A stretch of 64,000 nucleotides of DNA, taken from the NCBI RefSeq assembly GCF_002834295.1, contig NZ_PISP01000001.1, forward strand, positions 1,178,001 through 1,242,000. The letters are read 5' to 3'. Position numbers and translations under genes: made by a program. Shown piece by piece: positions 44,152-54,083 of this stretch (positions are counted from its first letter, which is position 1; each line of letters begins with the position of its first letter). A model generated the notes under the pieces. The model made no database searches, was not told where the DNA came from, and saw only the letters and a program-made list of their open reading frames with translations. This DNA comes from Rhodohalobacter barkolensis (GTDB taxonomy: Bacteria > Bacteroidota > Rhodothermia > Balneolales > Balneolaceae).

Positions 44152-46890
44152 TTAGTGTGCTTCAAGCCAGTTTTCTGCCAGACCCATCTCTACATCAAGC
44201 GGTACATCCAGCTGATAAGCTTTCTCCATCAGCGTTTTGATTTTTTCGGGTACATGGTCCCTCTCATCTTCATGAATTTCAAAAATCAATTCATCATGAA
44301 CCTGGAGAAGCATTCTGGATTTCAGGTTTTCATCCAGCAAATAGTCATGAATATGAATCATTGCCAGCTTGATAATATCTGCAGCTGTACCCTGTATCGG
44401 CATATTGATGGCCGTACGTTCAGCGAATCCACGGACATTCCAGTTTTTCGAATTGATATCCGGAATATAGCGTCTGCGCCCCATTAACGTGGAGACATAC
44501 CCATGCTCCTTCGCATACTCAATCGTATCGTCTATGTATGTTTTAATTCCCGGAAAACGCTCAAAATATTGATCGATCATCTCCTTTCCTTCCGAATTGC
44601 TGATCCCCAGGCGGGAAGCAAGTCCGTAGGCGCTTACGCCATAAGGAATTCCAAAATTTACTTCTTTCGCTTTTCGGCGCTGATTTGGCGTTACCTCATC
44701 CAGGGAATCCAGGTTAAAAATCTCCTTGGCCGTTCTGGCATGAATATCCTCACCGTTTTTAAAAGCTTCGGTCATGTTTTGATCGCCCGAAATAGAAGCG
44801 ATCACACGCAGTTCAACCTGAGAATAGTCGGCAGCCAGTAATTTAAATCCATCTTCGGGTACAAATGCTTTTCGGATTTCACGTCCTCTTTCAGTTCGGA
44901 TCGGAATGTTTTGTAGGTTGGGATTGGAAGAGGATAATCGGCCGGTAGCAGCAACGGTTTGGTTAAAATCGGTATGAATCCGTCCGGTATTTGGATTGAC
45001 CAATTTTGGAAGAGCGTCTACATAAGTTGATTTCAGTTTCGACAAACTGCGATAATCCAGAACCATAGCCGGAACCTCATACTCATTCGACAACTCAGAC
45101 AAAACAGCTTCTGATGTTGAGTATTGACCGGTTTTTGTCTTCTTACCTGCCGGTATTTCCATCTTTTCGAACAAGACTTCACCAAGCTGCTTGGGAGAAT
45201 TCAAATTGAACTCTTCGCCCGTTTTCTCAAATATTTCCTTTTCAAGTTTCTCAATATCACTGTTCAGTTCTTCCGAAAACATCTCCAGCATTTCAACATC
45301 GATCTTCACCCCTTTCTCTTCCATATCGCCCAACACTTCAATGAGAGGAAATTCCAGGTTATCAGCGATGCTCAACAGCTCATCCTCTTTCAATTCATCC
45401 GCAAAAAGTACATACAGCCGATAGGTGATATCGGCATCTTCACAGGCATAACTTGAGATCTCCTTATAGGGAATATCAGCCATAGACTTCTGATTTTTCC
45501 CCTTTCCGATCAGCGATTCGATAGGAACCGGTTCATACTTAAGATATTTTTTCGCTAACGAATCCATTTTCAGGCGCTGATTGGCATCCAGCAGATAAGC
45601 AGCCACCATCGTATCAAAAATATCTCCTTTGATTTTAAAACCCGCCCGCTTCAAAATCAGATAGTCAAATTTATAGTTATGAGCGATTTTTGTACTCTCA
45701 ATGTTTTCAAAAATCGGTTTGAGCAGCTCTTTTACTTTTTCTTGCGGTAATGCATCCTCCACATTCACGGGAATGTACCAGGCCACTTCGGGTTTAGCGC
45801 TCAACGATATTCCAACCAGGTTTGCGTTGATGGGATCGGGACTGTCGGTCTCGGTATCAAAACAGATTGCTTTTGCATTCTCCAGCTGCTTTACAACTGC
45901 CAGGATATCTTCTTCCGTTACTGCTAAACTGTATAAAACAGCCTCTTCATTTAGAGATCCATTCTCGTTTTCTTCTTCACCGCCTGAACCAAAAAGTGTT
46001 CCTTGCCCGCCGGGTTCTTCTCCAAGATATTTTCTTGTCAGCGTCCGAAACTCCATTCGTTTGAAAAAGAGTCCCAGCTCTTTCTTATCCGGTCCTTCCC
46101 AAACCAGATCCTCCCACGGCTGTACATCCGGCACATCAATTTTTATACTCACCATCTCTTTGGCGTGCATCGCCTGCTCGGCATATTCAGTCAAACCTGT
46201 TCGATGCCTTTTAGATTTCATATTTGGGGCCTGTTCAATCGCCTTCTCCAGCGAACCGTATTTGTTAATCAGCTTTGGGGCTCCCTTTTTACCGATCCCT
46301 TTCACGCCGGGAATGTTGTCGGAAGTGTCGCCAATAATCGCCAGAACGTCGATTACCTTTTCCGGTCCCACACCAAAATAATCCTGTACCCCATCTCGGT
46401 CGATTACGATAAATCCGCCGTTTTTATTATCCGGCTTGATCATGGTGATATGATCATCCACCAACTGCATAAAATCTTTATCGGGTGTAACAAGGTATAC
46501 ATCCACGTGTTCGGCCTGAGCATTGTACGCAATGGTTCCTATAATGTCGTCCGCTTCGTAACCATCTTGTTCAATATTATCGATGCCGAATTTTTCGACC
46601 ATCTCTTTGATCAGTGGGATTCCCACCTTAAGTTCTTCTGGCTGCGGTGGACGATTGGCCTTGTAGGTTTCATCAAGATCGTGGCGAAAAGTGGGTGCAT
46701 GTGTATCCCAGGCAACAGCAATATGTGTGGGCTTCTCCTCTTCCAGAAGTTTCGCAAGGGTATTGGCGAAACCGAGAATGGGTCCGGTTGCGATTCCTTC
46801 AGAATTTTTAAGTCGGCTGTTGATAAATGCAAAATGAGCACGATAAGCCAATGCCATTCCGTCGAGTAGATATAACTTCTTTTTCGCCAT
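44152..46890 (-). CDS. polA: DNA polymerase I
   Basis: A 912-residue polymerase that fills gaps and removes RNA primers. The 5'-3' exonuclease domain (1-290) contains 'DGMALAYRAHFAF' and 'GIKGIGKKGAPKLI'-type helix-hairpin motifs. The 3'-5' proofreading domain keeps its acidic residues ('CFDTETD', 'HNYKFD', 'YACEDADIT'), so it is predicted active. Polymerase motifs are A 'DYSQVELRVIA', B 'RRKAKEVNFGIPYG' and C 'LQVHDELIFE'. Length is normal. It is divergent from the Usp gene. Confidence 0.97.
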   Translation of the reverse strand: MAKKKLYLLDGMALAYRAHFAFINSRLKNSEGIATGPILGFANTLAKLLEEEKPTHIAVAWDTHAPTFRHDLDETYKANRPPQPEELKVGIPLIKEMVEKFGIDNIEQDGYEADDIIGTIAYNAQAEHVDVYLVTPDKDFMQLVDDHITMIKPDNKNGGFIVIDRDGVQDYFGVGPEKVIDVLAIIGDTSDNIPGVKGIGKKGAPKLINKYGSLEKAIEQAPNMKSKRHRTGLTEYAEQAMHAKEMVSIKIDVPDVQPWEDLVWEGPDKKELGLFFKRMEFRTLTRKYLGEEPGGQGTLFGSGGEEENENGSLNEEAVLYSLAVTEEDILAVVKQLENAKAICFDTETDSPDPINANLVGISLSAKPEVAWYIPVNVEDALPQEKVKELLKPIFENIESTKIAHNYKFDYLILKRAGFKIKGDIFDTMVAAYLLDANQRLKMDSLAKKYLKYEPVPIESLIGKGKNQKSMADIPYKEISSYACEDADITYRLYVLFADELKEDELLSIADNLEFPLIEVLGDMEEKGVKIDVEMLEMFSEELNSDIEKLEKEIFEKTGEEFNLNSPKQLGEVLFEKMEIPAGKKTKTGQYSTSEAVLSELSNEYEVPAMVLDYRSLSKLKSTYVDALPKLVNPNTGRIHTDFNQTVAATGRLSSSNPNLQNIPIRTERGREIRKAFVPEDGFKLLAADYSQVELRVIASISGDQNMTEAFKNGEDIHARTAKEIFNLDSLDEVTPNQRRKAKEVNFGIPYGVSAYGLASRLGISNSEGKEMIDQYFERFPGIKTYIDDTIEYAKEHGYVSTLMGRRRYIPDINSKNWNVRGFAERTAINMPIQGTAADIIKLAMIHIHDYLLDENLKSRMLLQVHDELIFEIHEDERDHVPEKIKTLMEKAYQLDVPLDVEMGLAENWLEAH

Positions 46891-46987
46891 TTTTTAAGCT
46901 TACTTATTTACTATTTTTACCTGAAGATATGATTTACGATGATCAACACAGAATATAGATTCCGATCATTCCAATAAGCGTACAGAT

Positions 46988-47821
46988 ATGTCAAAAATCA
47001 ACTCACTGCTGGTTCCAACTGATTTTTCAAGCAAATCGGATATCGCGATTCGATATGCCTGCGAAATTGCTTCTTACACCGATGCACAGATTCTATTTAT
47101 GCATGTGATTGAACAACCCTACGATTTTCCATCACGAGTGGAAGAAGTGTTGGAAAGTAAGAAGAAAGAGAGTGCCGATAAATTGGCAAAACTGATCGAC
47201 GGCCTCCACTCCACTGATGAGTTCCGCCATATCCAGATGAAAGGAACCGTGGAAGTAGGAAATCCGTCCACCATGTTTGTCAATGCCGCAAAAACCGGAA
47301 AGTTTGATATGATTATTGTGGGTCTTGGCGGAGAGCACGATCTGAAAAAAGCTCTGTATGGCAGTATCACCAACAACATTCTGCTCGAAAGCCCGATCCC
47401 TGTTTTCGCCATCTCCAAGCGGATCGACTACCGGCAGCCGAAACAACTATTTTTTGCCACGGCACTTCGCGAACAGGATATCAAACCGATCAAGCAGATG
47501 AAAAAACTTTCCATTGAGCTCGGTGTAAAATTAAGACTGATACATATTGTTGAAAACAAAGGAAAGCGGGAAGAGAAAGGGAAAAAATTTCTGAAAAAAC
47601 TGCAGAAAGAGCTGAATGATTCGCAGCTAAAAATAGAGTTCTACGAAGACAAGTCCTTTTTTGAGGGAATCACCCGTCTGATCGGCGGTGATCAGCATAC
47701 CATTCTTGTAACTACGCGCTACAAAAAACGATTTATGGAGTGGCTCATTACCCGCAGTAATGCCCGAGTTTTAGCGCAAATTGTAGCTGTGCCTTTGATT
47801 ATGATTCCCAATGATGAGTAA
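46988..47821 (+). CDS. Tandem universal stress protein (two UspA domains)
   Basis: A 277-residue cytoplasmic protein. Domain 1 (about 4-145) starts 'SLLVPTDFSSKSDIAI' and has the ATP-binding loop 'GLGGEHDLKKALYGSITNNIL'. Domain 2 (about 150-277) is more divergent, and its glycine loop is replaced by 'TTRYKKRFMEWLITRSN', so only the first is likely to bind nucleotide. It is probably a stress-induced protein of unclear biochemical role. A terminator shared with the convergent gene follows. Confidence 0.88.
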   Translation: MSKINSLLVPTDFSSKSDIAIRYACEIASYTDAQILFMHVIEQPYDFPSRVEEVLESKKKESADKLAKLIDGLHSTDEFRHIQMKGTVEVGNPSTMFVNAAKTGKFDMIIVGLGGEHDLKKALYGSITNNILLESPIPVFAISKRIDYRQPKQLFFATALREQDIKPIKQMKKLSIELGVKLRLIHIVENKGKREEKGKKFLKKLQKELNDSQLKIEFYEDKSFFEGITRLIGGDQHTILVTTRYKKRFMEWLITRSNARVLAQIVAVPLIMIPNDE

Positions 47822-47828
47822 TTAGCAT

Positions 47829-47858
47829 TAAAAAACCGCTGCTCTTATGAACAGCGGT
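47829..47858 (-). terminator. Bidirectional terminator, strongest on the minus strand
   Basis: ACCGCTG pairs with CAGCGGT across a 10-nt loop. On the minus strand it is followed by TTTTTTAAT, ending the BspA-type gene. On the plus strand CTCGTTTCTTT follows, which could end the Usp transcript. Confidence 0.85.
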
Positions 47859-47908
47859 CTCGTTTCTTTCCTGATATTTAAATTCAGAAGGCTATACGAA
47901 TTTGATCT

Positions 47909-49915
47909 TTATTCCCCAGGGCAGGTTCCCCATACAGGTTTATAGCTTTCCTGCAAAATCGCATCCCCTGCTGCAAAATCTACCGGTTCTGTATTAATCA
48001 GTTCAACACACCAGTCGGTCAGATTTTGATTGAAGGAGGAGGCATCAAAAAACATACGGTACATATCGGTCACGTTGCTTACGTCCCAGCTGCCTATATC
48101 TTGATTGAATGCCCCATTACCATTAAACATACGACTCATATTCGTCACGTTGCTAACATCCCAGCTGCCTATATCCTGATTGAATACATACGCGGCTTCA
48201 AACATCTCGCTCATATCGGTCACATTACTTACATCCCAATTTCCAATACTATGGTTAAATTCTTTTGCCACACTAAACATTTGGTGCATATTAGTCACGC
48301 TGCTTACTTCCCAGCTGCCAATATCTTGGTTAAAACTTTCTGCCCATAAAAACATTGTACCCATATCAGTAACGTTGCTTACATCCCAATCACTGATATC
48401 TTGATTGAAAGAAAGTGCCCCCCTAAACATCTCATTCATATCGGTCACACTACTCACATCCCAATGGCTGATATCCTCGTTAAAATCGGATTCATTCATA
48501 AACATATCATTCATTTCGGTTATGCTACTAGTACAGGTTTTTGAAGCATTATCCGGGGTAATCATTTCACGGGTTCGTTTTGTATAAAGTTCATCATTTA
48601 TATAGCCTATATCACCCACTTCAGCCTCCTTACACATGATTGTAATTCCATTTTCTGCAAGGGAAAAAGCATCAGATGGACAGTTTCCCCATACAGGTTT
48701 GTAGTTTTCCTGCAGAGCTGAGCCTGAGGCGAAATCACTTGGTTCAGAGTCTATATTTTCTACACACCATCGCCGAAGATCTTGGTTAAAAGACGATGCT
48801 TCATGAAATAAAAACCTCATCTCTGTCACACTACTTACATCCCATTCGCCAAGATCATGGTCAAATGATTCTGCAAGGTAAAACATAGAGTGCATGTCTG
48901 TAACACTGCTCACATCCCAGGATCCAATATCCTGATTAAAGGTGGGCATTTCACCAAACATCGACTTCATCGAGGTTACACTGCTCACGTCCCAGTTACC
49001 GACATCTTGATTAAAAGTTTCAGCTCCATAAAACATGAACTCCATTTGATTCACATTTTTAACATCCCAATTGCCAATTTTCCCGTTGAATGAAGTAGCA
49101 TACATGAACATCTCATTCATATTTCGAACATTTTCAACATTCCAGGTTCCAATATCTTGATTGAAAAGAGAAGCGCCTTTGAACATAGAAAGCATATCAG
49201 TAGCAGCGCTGACATTCCATACGCTTATATCCTGATCAAAAGAGGATGCATCCATAAACATCGCTCTCATATTTGTAACATTACTTACATCCCATGAACT
49301 AATATCCTGATTGAAAGAAGTCGCATCCCGGAACATAGTCCACATCGTTTCGACACTGCTCACATCCCAATGGCTGATATCTTCATTAAAATCAGTCTCA
49401 TTCCTAAACATTTCATCCATATCAACTATGCCGCTTGTACACGTTGTGGATGCATTTTCGGGGGTAATCATGTCCTGGCTGCGCTTGGTGTACTCTACCC
49501 CGTTTACTGTACCTGTATCTCCAATTTCAGCATCCTGACACGTAATCGTGACTTCATTATCAGCCAAAAAGAATGGATCCATCTCTTCAAAATTGGCCGT
49601 CAGTGAGTAGTTCTTGTCTGCGGTAAAGGTCAGAGGATTCTCCGAACTCTCCAGGTCGCCCGTCCAGCCAGTAAAGTTATATCCGTCTTCAGCTTGTGCC
49701 TGCAGCTCCACTGTGTCTCCCTCTTCGTAGGTTTCACTGTCTGACGGGGTAATTGTACCGGCACCTGATGGGTTAACATCGACCGATACGTTAAAGATTT
49801 CAGGTTCCGGCTCCTGCTCTCCGTTTTCCGGTCCGGCCGGTCCCGAATCTCCGCAGGAGATTAGATAAAGTGTAGCTATGAATAATATGATGAATAGTTT
49901 TAGTGATCGTTTCAT
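47909..49915 (-). CDS. BspA/DUF285-repeat surface lipoprotein with InlB-type B-repeat
   Basis: A 668-residue predicted lipoprotein (lipobox 'LISC', Cys21). Residues about 40-112 form a divergent InlB B-repeat ('[20 protein letters not shown]', '[10 protein letters not shown]'). Two homologous modules follow. Each opens with an Asn/Thr/Cys cap ending in 'ITP(E/D)NAS(T/K)TCTS'. Each then runs through 25-residue DUF285 repeats of the form FNQDIxxWDVSxVTxMxxMF (8 in the first, 6 in the second) and closes with a 'KPVWGxCP' cap. Such ladders occur in surface and adhesion proteins. The binding partner is unknown. Module duplication and near-identical DNA repeats suggest recent expansion. Confidence 0.9.
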   Translation of the reverse strand: MKRSLKLFIILFIATLYLISCGDSGPAGPENGEQEPEPEIFNVSVDVNPSGAGTITPSDSETYEEGDTVELQAQAEDGYNFTGWTGDLESSENPLTFTADKNYSLTANFEEMDPFFLADNEVTITCQDAEIGDTGTVNGVEYTKRSQDMITPENASTTCTSGIVDMDEMFRNETDFNEDISHWDVSSVETMWTMFRDATSFNQDISSWDVSNVTNMRAMFMDASSFDQDISVWNVSAATDMLSMFKGASLFNQDIGTWNVENVRNMNEMFMYATSFNGKIGNWDVKNVNQMEFMFYGAETFNQDVGNWDVSSVTSMKSMFGEMPTFNQDIGSWDVSSVTDMHSMFYLAESFDHDLGEWDVSSVTEMRFLFHEASSFNQDLRRWCVENIDSEPSDFASGSALQENYKPVWGNCPSDAFSLAENGITIMCKEAEVGDIGYINDELYTKRTREMITPDNASKTCTSSITEMNDMFMNESDFNEDISHWDVSSVTDMNEMFRGALSFNQDISDWDVSNVTDMGTMFLWAESFNQDIGSWEVSSVTNMHQMFSVAKEFNHSIGNWDVSNVTDMSEMFEAAYVFNQDIGSWDVSNVTNMSRMFNGNGAFNQDIGSWDVSNVTDMYRMFFDASSFNQNLTDWCVELINTEPVDFAAGDAILQESYKPVWGTCPGE

Positions 49916-50253
49916 AAATGAAGTAATTTCCCATTTGATTTTAATTTACACATAATTATATGCGTAATGTCTTGGGAAAAATTGTCATTAAATGATTAGC
50001 GATCACTTCATATTCACACTTTACGTGCAAATTTTGAGCATTTACTTACTATATTTCAACCGGAATCACTTTCAGTAAATCCGGTAATTAATTACAATTG
50101 AACCACAGGTTTAATCACGTATACTTTCTGATAAATACCGTTGATAAAGCAAAAAAGCCTATTACCAAAGTACAATGTGATCAGGTATACCAGATTTTCA
50201 ATCTATGCTATTTTCTACAAATTGATCCACGGTCAGGTTTAAGAGAGATTTAT
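49916..50253. other. 338-bp gap with no recognised feature
   Basis: This AT-rich region lies between the divergently spaced BspA-type and nfo genes. A short open frame at 50098 has no recognisable product. I see no hairpin, repeat or RNA. It probably holds the promoter of the BspA-type gene, but no clear boxes were found. Confidence 0.55.
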
Positions 50254-51099
50254 TTACCTGCCTGCAAGCTCTTTAAGCTTCGCGATCTCTTCTGACCAGC
50301 GCTCCGTATTTGGAGTTTCCAGAATCATTGGAATGCCGTTAAATCGTTCATCCTTCATGATCAACTCAAATGGAGTCCAGCCTATGAATCCATCTCCCAG
50401 ACTGTCGTGCCGATCCACTTGAGTACCCAGCTCTTTTTTTGAATCATTCAGATGCATCGCCATCAGTTTGTCGAATCCAATGATCTTCTCAAACTGTTCA
50501 AAAGTATCATAGAAACCCTCTTCTGTTGAGATATCGTATCCGCCGGCAAAAGCGTGCGCCGTATCAATACAGACGCCCACCCGTTCCCGGTTATCTACCT
50601 GTTCCATGATTTCAGCAAGATGCTCGAATCGGAAACCCATGTTGGTTCCCTGACCTGCTGTATTTTCAATGACCGCTTTGGTAAACCCGGTTTGATCTAG
50701 CGCTATGTTGATCGACTCTGCAATTCTGGACAAACACTCCTTTTCAGATATCTTTTTGAGGTGGCTGCCCGGATGAAAATTCAACAGCTTTATGCCAAGC
50801 TGTTCACACCGCTGAAGCTCAATTAAAAAGGCATCTCTCGACTTTTGAAGCTTCGCTTTTTCCGGGTGACCAAGATTAATCAAATAGCTGTCGTGAGGAA
50901 TAACTGCATCCATAGAATAGCCAAACTTCTCACATTCGCTCTTAAATCCTTCAATATTTTCCTCTGTCAACGGTTTAGCCTTCCATTGGCGCTGATTTTT
51001 GGTAAAGAGTGCAAAACCGGTAGCTCCAATCTCGTGAGCTCTTTGAGGTACATTTTCAACACCGCCTGCCGCACTTACATGTGCTCCAATAAACTTCAT
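50254..51099 (-). CDS. nfo: Deoxyribonuclease IV (AP endonuclease Nfo)
   Basis: A 281-residue zinc enzyme that nicks DNA 5' of abasic sites. The ATG at 51099 is preferred because the family always starts at '[14 protein letters not shown]'; a TTG at 51126 would add nine unrelated residues. Metal-binding motifs 'NFHPGSH', '[13 protein letters not shown]', '[15 protein letters not shown]', '[20 protein letters not shown]' and 'MILETPN' are all present. It is monocistronic and divergent from the YfcC-type transporter. Confidence 0.96.
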   Translation of the reverse strand: MKFIGAHVSAAGGVENVPQRAHEIGATGFALFTKNQRQWKAKPLTEENIEGFKSECEKFGYSMDAVIPHDSYLINLGHPEKAKLQKSRDAFLIELQRCEQLGIKLLNFHPGSHLKKISEKECLSRIAESINIALDQTGFTKAVIENTAGQGTNMGFRFEHLAEIMEQVDNRERVGVCIDTAHAFAGGYDISTEEGFYDTFEQFEKIIGFDKLMAMHLNDSKKELGTQVDRHDSLGDGFIGWTPFELIMKDERFNGIPMILETPNTERWSEEIAKLKELAGR

Positions 51100-51276
51100 T
51101 TTCTTTGATTCTTTTTGATATTTCAATTTCCGACCAAGATAATGATGTAAGAAGTGAGAATACAGGAGATTGAATGGTGATTTAAAATCACACCATCAAC
51201 TTTAAAACGGTTACAAAATTCTTTTCCCTGCTTTTTGTATACTATTTCGAAATTCAAACTAACAAATGTTCTGCAG

Positions 51277-52653
51277 ATGAAATTTAAAGTCCCGCATACG
51301 CTTGTCCTTCTTTTCTTTTTGATGATCTTTGCCCTGGTGCTCACCTGGACGATCCCATCCGGAGAGTTTCAAACGGAATTGACAGAGCAAAGTCGTGAAA
51401 TGGTTGTTCCGGGCACGTTCACAGAAGTGGACCAGAAAGAGAGGCTCTCTCCACTCTCGCTATTCACAGTTGTGCCTCGTGCTTTAGCTGATGCCCAGGG
51501 AATTATTTTCTTTGTACTGATTATCGGAGGAGCCTTAGCAGTGGTTCGGGAGACCGGTGCTATCGATGCACTTCTCGGTAAATTGATCAATCGCTACGGG
51601 GACCGTCCCTTTCTGCTGCTGTTTTTTGCCATGTTTGCCTTTGCTGCGGCATCGGCCACGCTGGGTATGGCAGAGGAATACATCCCCTTTGCCGTTATTT
51701 TGATATCGGTCTGTGTAGCACTCAGGCTGGATGCCATTACTGCAATTGGAACAATGGTGATCGGGTATGGAATCGGATATGGAATTGCCCTGATGAATCC
51801 TTTTACCCTTCTTGTAGCGCAGGAAGTTGCCGAACTTCAACCGGCATCCGGAATTGAGTACCGGGCCATTCTTTCAGTTCCCTTTTTAGCCGTTGGTTTT
51901 CACCATGTGTGGAGTTACGCCCGGAAAGTTCAGAGAGATCCTGCAAACAGCCTGATGGTTGGTGCAGTTGCCACACCGGCTTCCAAAGGACAGACAACCT
52001 ACCCCGAAATGACACGTCGGCATATGGGAGTACTTATCTCAACTTTTGCGGCCCTGGTGCTCCTGGTTTTTGGAATCTACCAATATGCATGGTACCTGGT
52101 TGAACTGGGTGCAATGTTCTTTGCACTCGCTATTGTGGTGGGAATCATTTCCAAACTAAGCATGAATGAAACAGCAAAAGTATTTGGGAAAGGTGCTTCC
52201 GAATTGACAGCAACAGCTCTGTTGATCGGTTTTGCCCGTTCCATCGCCCTGCTTCTTGAAGACGGAGAAGTGCTGCACACAGTAGTTAATGCTTTAGCCA
52301 CTCCCCTCTCATCCGTCGGGGCAGAATTCTCAGCAGTGGGCATGCTTTTCATCCAGAGCATTTTGAACTTTTTTATCCCCTCCGGAAGTGGTCAGGCTTT
52401 TGTGACCATGCCGTTAATGGCCCCGATTGGTGATCTGGTGGGAGTATCCCGCCAAATCTCCGTTCTCGCCTTTCAGTTTGGCGATGGTCTGATGAACATG
52501 ATAGTCCCCACCAATCCCGTGTTAATGGGAATCCTCGGTCTGGCCGGAATTTCCTACGACCGGTGGTTCAAATTCATCGCCCCACTGATTGTAAAACTCC
52601 TTATTCTTGCTTCGATCGCCCTCGTCGTGGCAGTTTGGATTGGATACTCGTGA
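51277..52653 (+). CDS. YfcC/DcuC-family membrane transporter
   Basis: A 458-residue, roughly 11-12-helix inner-membrane protein from the ATG at 51277 (an upstream ATG at 51235 adds a polar tail). It begins 'KFKVPHTLVLLFFLMIFALVLTW', a YfcC start. Then come 'GIIFFVLIIGGALAVVRETGAIDA', 'MAEEYIPFAVILI' and 'IPSGSGQAFVTMPLMAPIGDL', the duplicated hairpin signatures of the AbgT/DcuC superfamily. The family is proposed to move carboxylates or basic amino acids. The substrate is unknown. Confidence 0.85.
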   Translation: MKFKVPHTLVLLFFLMIFALVLTWTIPSGEFQTELTEQSREMVVPGTFTEVDQKERLSPLSLFTVVPRALADAQGIIFFVLIIGGALAVVRETGAIDALLGKLINRYGDRPFLLLFFAMFAFAAASATLGMAEEYIPFAVILISVCVALRLDAITAIGTMVIGYGIGYGIALMNPFTLLVAQEVAELQPASGIEYRAILSVPFLAVGFHHVWSYARKVQRDPANSLMVGAVATPASKGQTTYPEMTRRHMGVLISTFAALVLLVFGIYQYAWYLVELGAMFFALAIVVGIISKLSMNETAKVFGKGASELTATALLIGFARSIALLLEDGEVLHTVVNALATPLSSVGAEFSAVGMLFIQSILNFFIPSGSGQAFVTMPLMAPIGDLVGVSRQISVLAFQFGDGLMNMIVPTNPVLMGILGLAGISYDRWFKFIAPLIVKLLILASIALVVAVWIGYS

Positions 52654-52683
52654 GAACGGTATACGGCTTACGGTTTACGGTCT

Positions 52684-52712
52684 CCGTCAGACCGCTCCAC
52701 GCGGTCAGACGG
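52684..52712 (+). terminator. GC-rich hairpin downstream of the YfcC-type gene
   Basis: CCGTC-A-GACCGC pairs with GCGGTC-A-GACGG around a TCCAC loop, one A-A mismatch in an 11-pair stem. No T-run follows, so it may be a weak terminator, an mRNA-stabilising hairpin, or part of the adjoining repeat element. Confidence 0.4.
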
Positions 52713-52728
52713 TTGATGAAATGGAATT

Positions 52729-52846
52729 CAGGCTTCAGGCTACGGGCTACGGGCTACGGGCTACGGGCTACGGGCTACGGGCTACGGGCTACGGGCTACG
52801 GGCTACGATGGCAAGATTGTAATTCATATCCATTATAACCAATTGT
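52729..52846. repeat. Dispersed intergenic element, copy A (with heptamer expansion)
   Basis: The flanks of the heptamer array match a second site 2 kb away. Shared blocks, in order, are CAGGCTTCAGGCT, GGCAAGATTGTA(A/G)TTCA and ATTATAACCAATTGT. In this copy the first two blocks are separated by the heptamers. Confidence 0.8.
52738..52807. repeat. Ten perfect GGCTACG heptamers (VNTR)
   Basis: The unit GGCTACG is repeated ten times without error. Three degenerate TACGG-type heptamers occur upstream near 52663-52683. The perfect copies suggest slippage-prone DNA. The spurious open frames that cross the array are artefacts of the 7-bp period. Confidence 0.97.
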
Positions 52847-52996
52847 AATTGTTTGTTATAACCACACTAAATGTCTCAAAATCCTAACCGATTAAAGAGA
52901 AAGTTCAACCTCTTCTTTTCAAAGAATGAATTAGAAATTTTCCGAATGGAGAAATTCATATCGATGAAAGATCAATCTACTGTTACATAATTTTCT

Positions 52997-53026
52997 TTGA
53001 CTTCATGCTTAATATTTGATTAAATA
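52997..53026 (+). promoter_or_regulatory. Sigma-70-like promoter candidate for the AraC-family gene
   Basis: TTGACT at 52997-53002 is separated by 17-18 bp from TTAAAT/TAAATA. The AraC-family start codon is 33 bp further on. No operator is recognised. Confidence 0.35.
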
Positions 53027-53058
53027 GAATCATACTTACGCTGCACAAAGAGGTTAAA

Positions 53059-53892
53059 ATGAATACCAGCCAACGATTTGATCCTCACCCTTTATTACAG
53101 CCATTGATTCAAATGGTTTTGGTTAAAGGAGTCATGCCCTGGAATGAAAACTCCAAAAAGATCTATTCTTATCCTCCCACTCCCGTTCACTGTATCATCT
53201 TCTATCTAAACAGCCCGATCAGAGCCAGGAAAGTGGGTCAACATTCATTTGATAGACAACCTGCCTGCGTAGTGGTAGGTCCGCAGCTCACACCGGTTGA
53301 CATCGAACTATCAAAGGATCACCGCGCAGTGATGATTGGATTTCAACCCGGGGGACTCTTTCGTTTTCTGGGGATACCGATGACGGAGATGTTTGATGAT
53401 GGTGTTGACGGTTTTAATATCCTTGACAAAGATATCCGCAGTTTGATTGATGAATTGAGGGAAACCGTTCAACCCGAACAGATCAATGCCAAAGTGCAGA
53501 TGTACCTTTTGAAGAAGATGCAAGAGGCTCACGAAATTATTCCATTTGACCGGGCTCTTCAGAAATTGCAAAAAACCGGTGACAGTTACTCTATGGATGA
53601 TGTGGCCGGCGATGCTTGTCTAAGTTTGAGACAGTTTCAACGAAAATGCCATGAACGGCTTGGAATGAATCCAAAACTGTATGCACGCATTGCACGCTTT
53701 TCTAAAGCCTACAGCATGTTCGAGGCAGATCAGCAACTTACATGGGCTCATATTTCTCATCAATGCGGTTATTTTGACCAAATGCATTTTATCAGGGATT
53801 TCAAAGAATTTGCTGGAGTTACACCCGGCATGATGAGTAAGAAACTGGAAAACAGCAGCCTTACATTTCAGGCTCCAATGGGTATAGGTTAA
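53059..53892 (+). CDS. AraC-family transcriptional regulator
   Basis: A 277-residue regulator. A DUF6597-like N-terminal domain (1-160, with 'VVVGPQLTPVDIEL' and 'MIGFQPGGLFRFLG') probably senses a ligand. The C-terminal pair of helix-turn-helix units includes 'ACLSLRQFQRKCHERLGMNP' and 'ISHQCGYFDQMHFIRDFKEFAGVTP', the AraC signature. A GAGG ribosome-binding site lies 8 bp upstream. The target genes and ligand are unknown; the YfcC-type transporter or the lipoprotein gene downstream could be targets. Confidence 0.9.
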   Translation: MNTSQRFDPHPLLQPLIQMVLVKGVMPWNENSKKIYSYPPTPVHCIIFYLNSPIRARKVGQHSFDRQPACVVVGPQLTPVDIELSKDHRAVMIGFQPGGLFRFLGIPMTEMFDDGVDGFNILDKDIRSLIDELRETVQPEQINAKVQMYLLKKMQEAHEIIPFDRALQKLQKTGDSYSMDDVAGDACLSLRQFQRKCHERLGMNPKLYARIARFSKAYSMFEADQQLTWAHISHQCGYFDQMHFIRDFKEFAGVTPGMMSKKLENSSLTFQAPMGIG

Positions 53893-54083
53893 AATCATTG
53901 GTTGGTTAACATCGTTTGCAAAAAATACATAGCCACAAAAAACCCTCGTGTTATTTTTTTCTCTTCTTGCCATTGTGGCAAAATAAAATCACTTATAAGA
54001 TGTCGCTTTTTTACTATCGGGTGACGGGGTACTCATCTTAACTTTTCATAGTCTTCTTTTAACATTCACCAATATTTAAGACT

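Noticed and set aside
45701-46381. 226-residue open frame antisense to polA
   Set aside because: Serine-rich shadow of the polA reading frame with no start signal or recognisable domain; polA is intact on the other strand.
48000-49500. Regular 75-bp periodicity resembling a repeat array
   Set aside because: It is coding DNA for 25-residue DUF285 repeats and lies wholly within an intact gene.
52738-52807. Possible CRISPR-like array
   Set aside because: Units are 7 bp with no spacers and no cas genes nearby, so it is a simple tandem repeat.
52563-52838. Open frames running across the heptamer array, translating as repeated GLRATGY
   Set aside because: They come from the 7-bp repeat period being open in several frames, start inside the transporter gene, and have no ribosome-binding site or family match.
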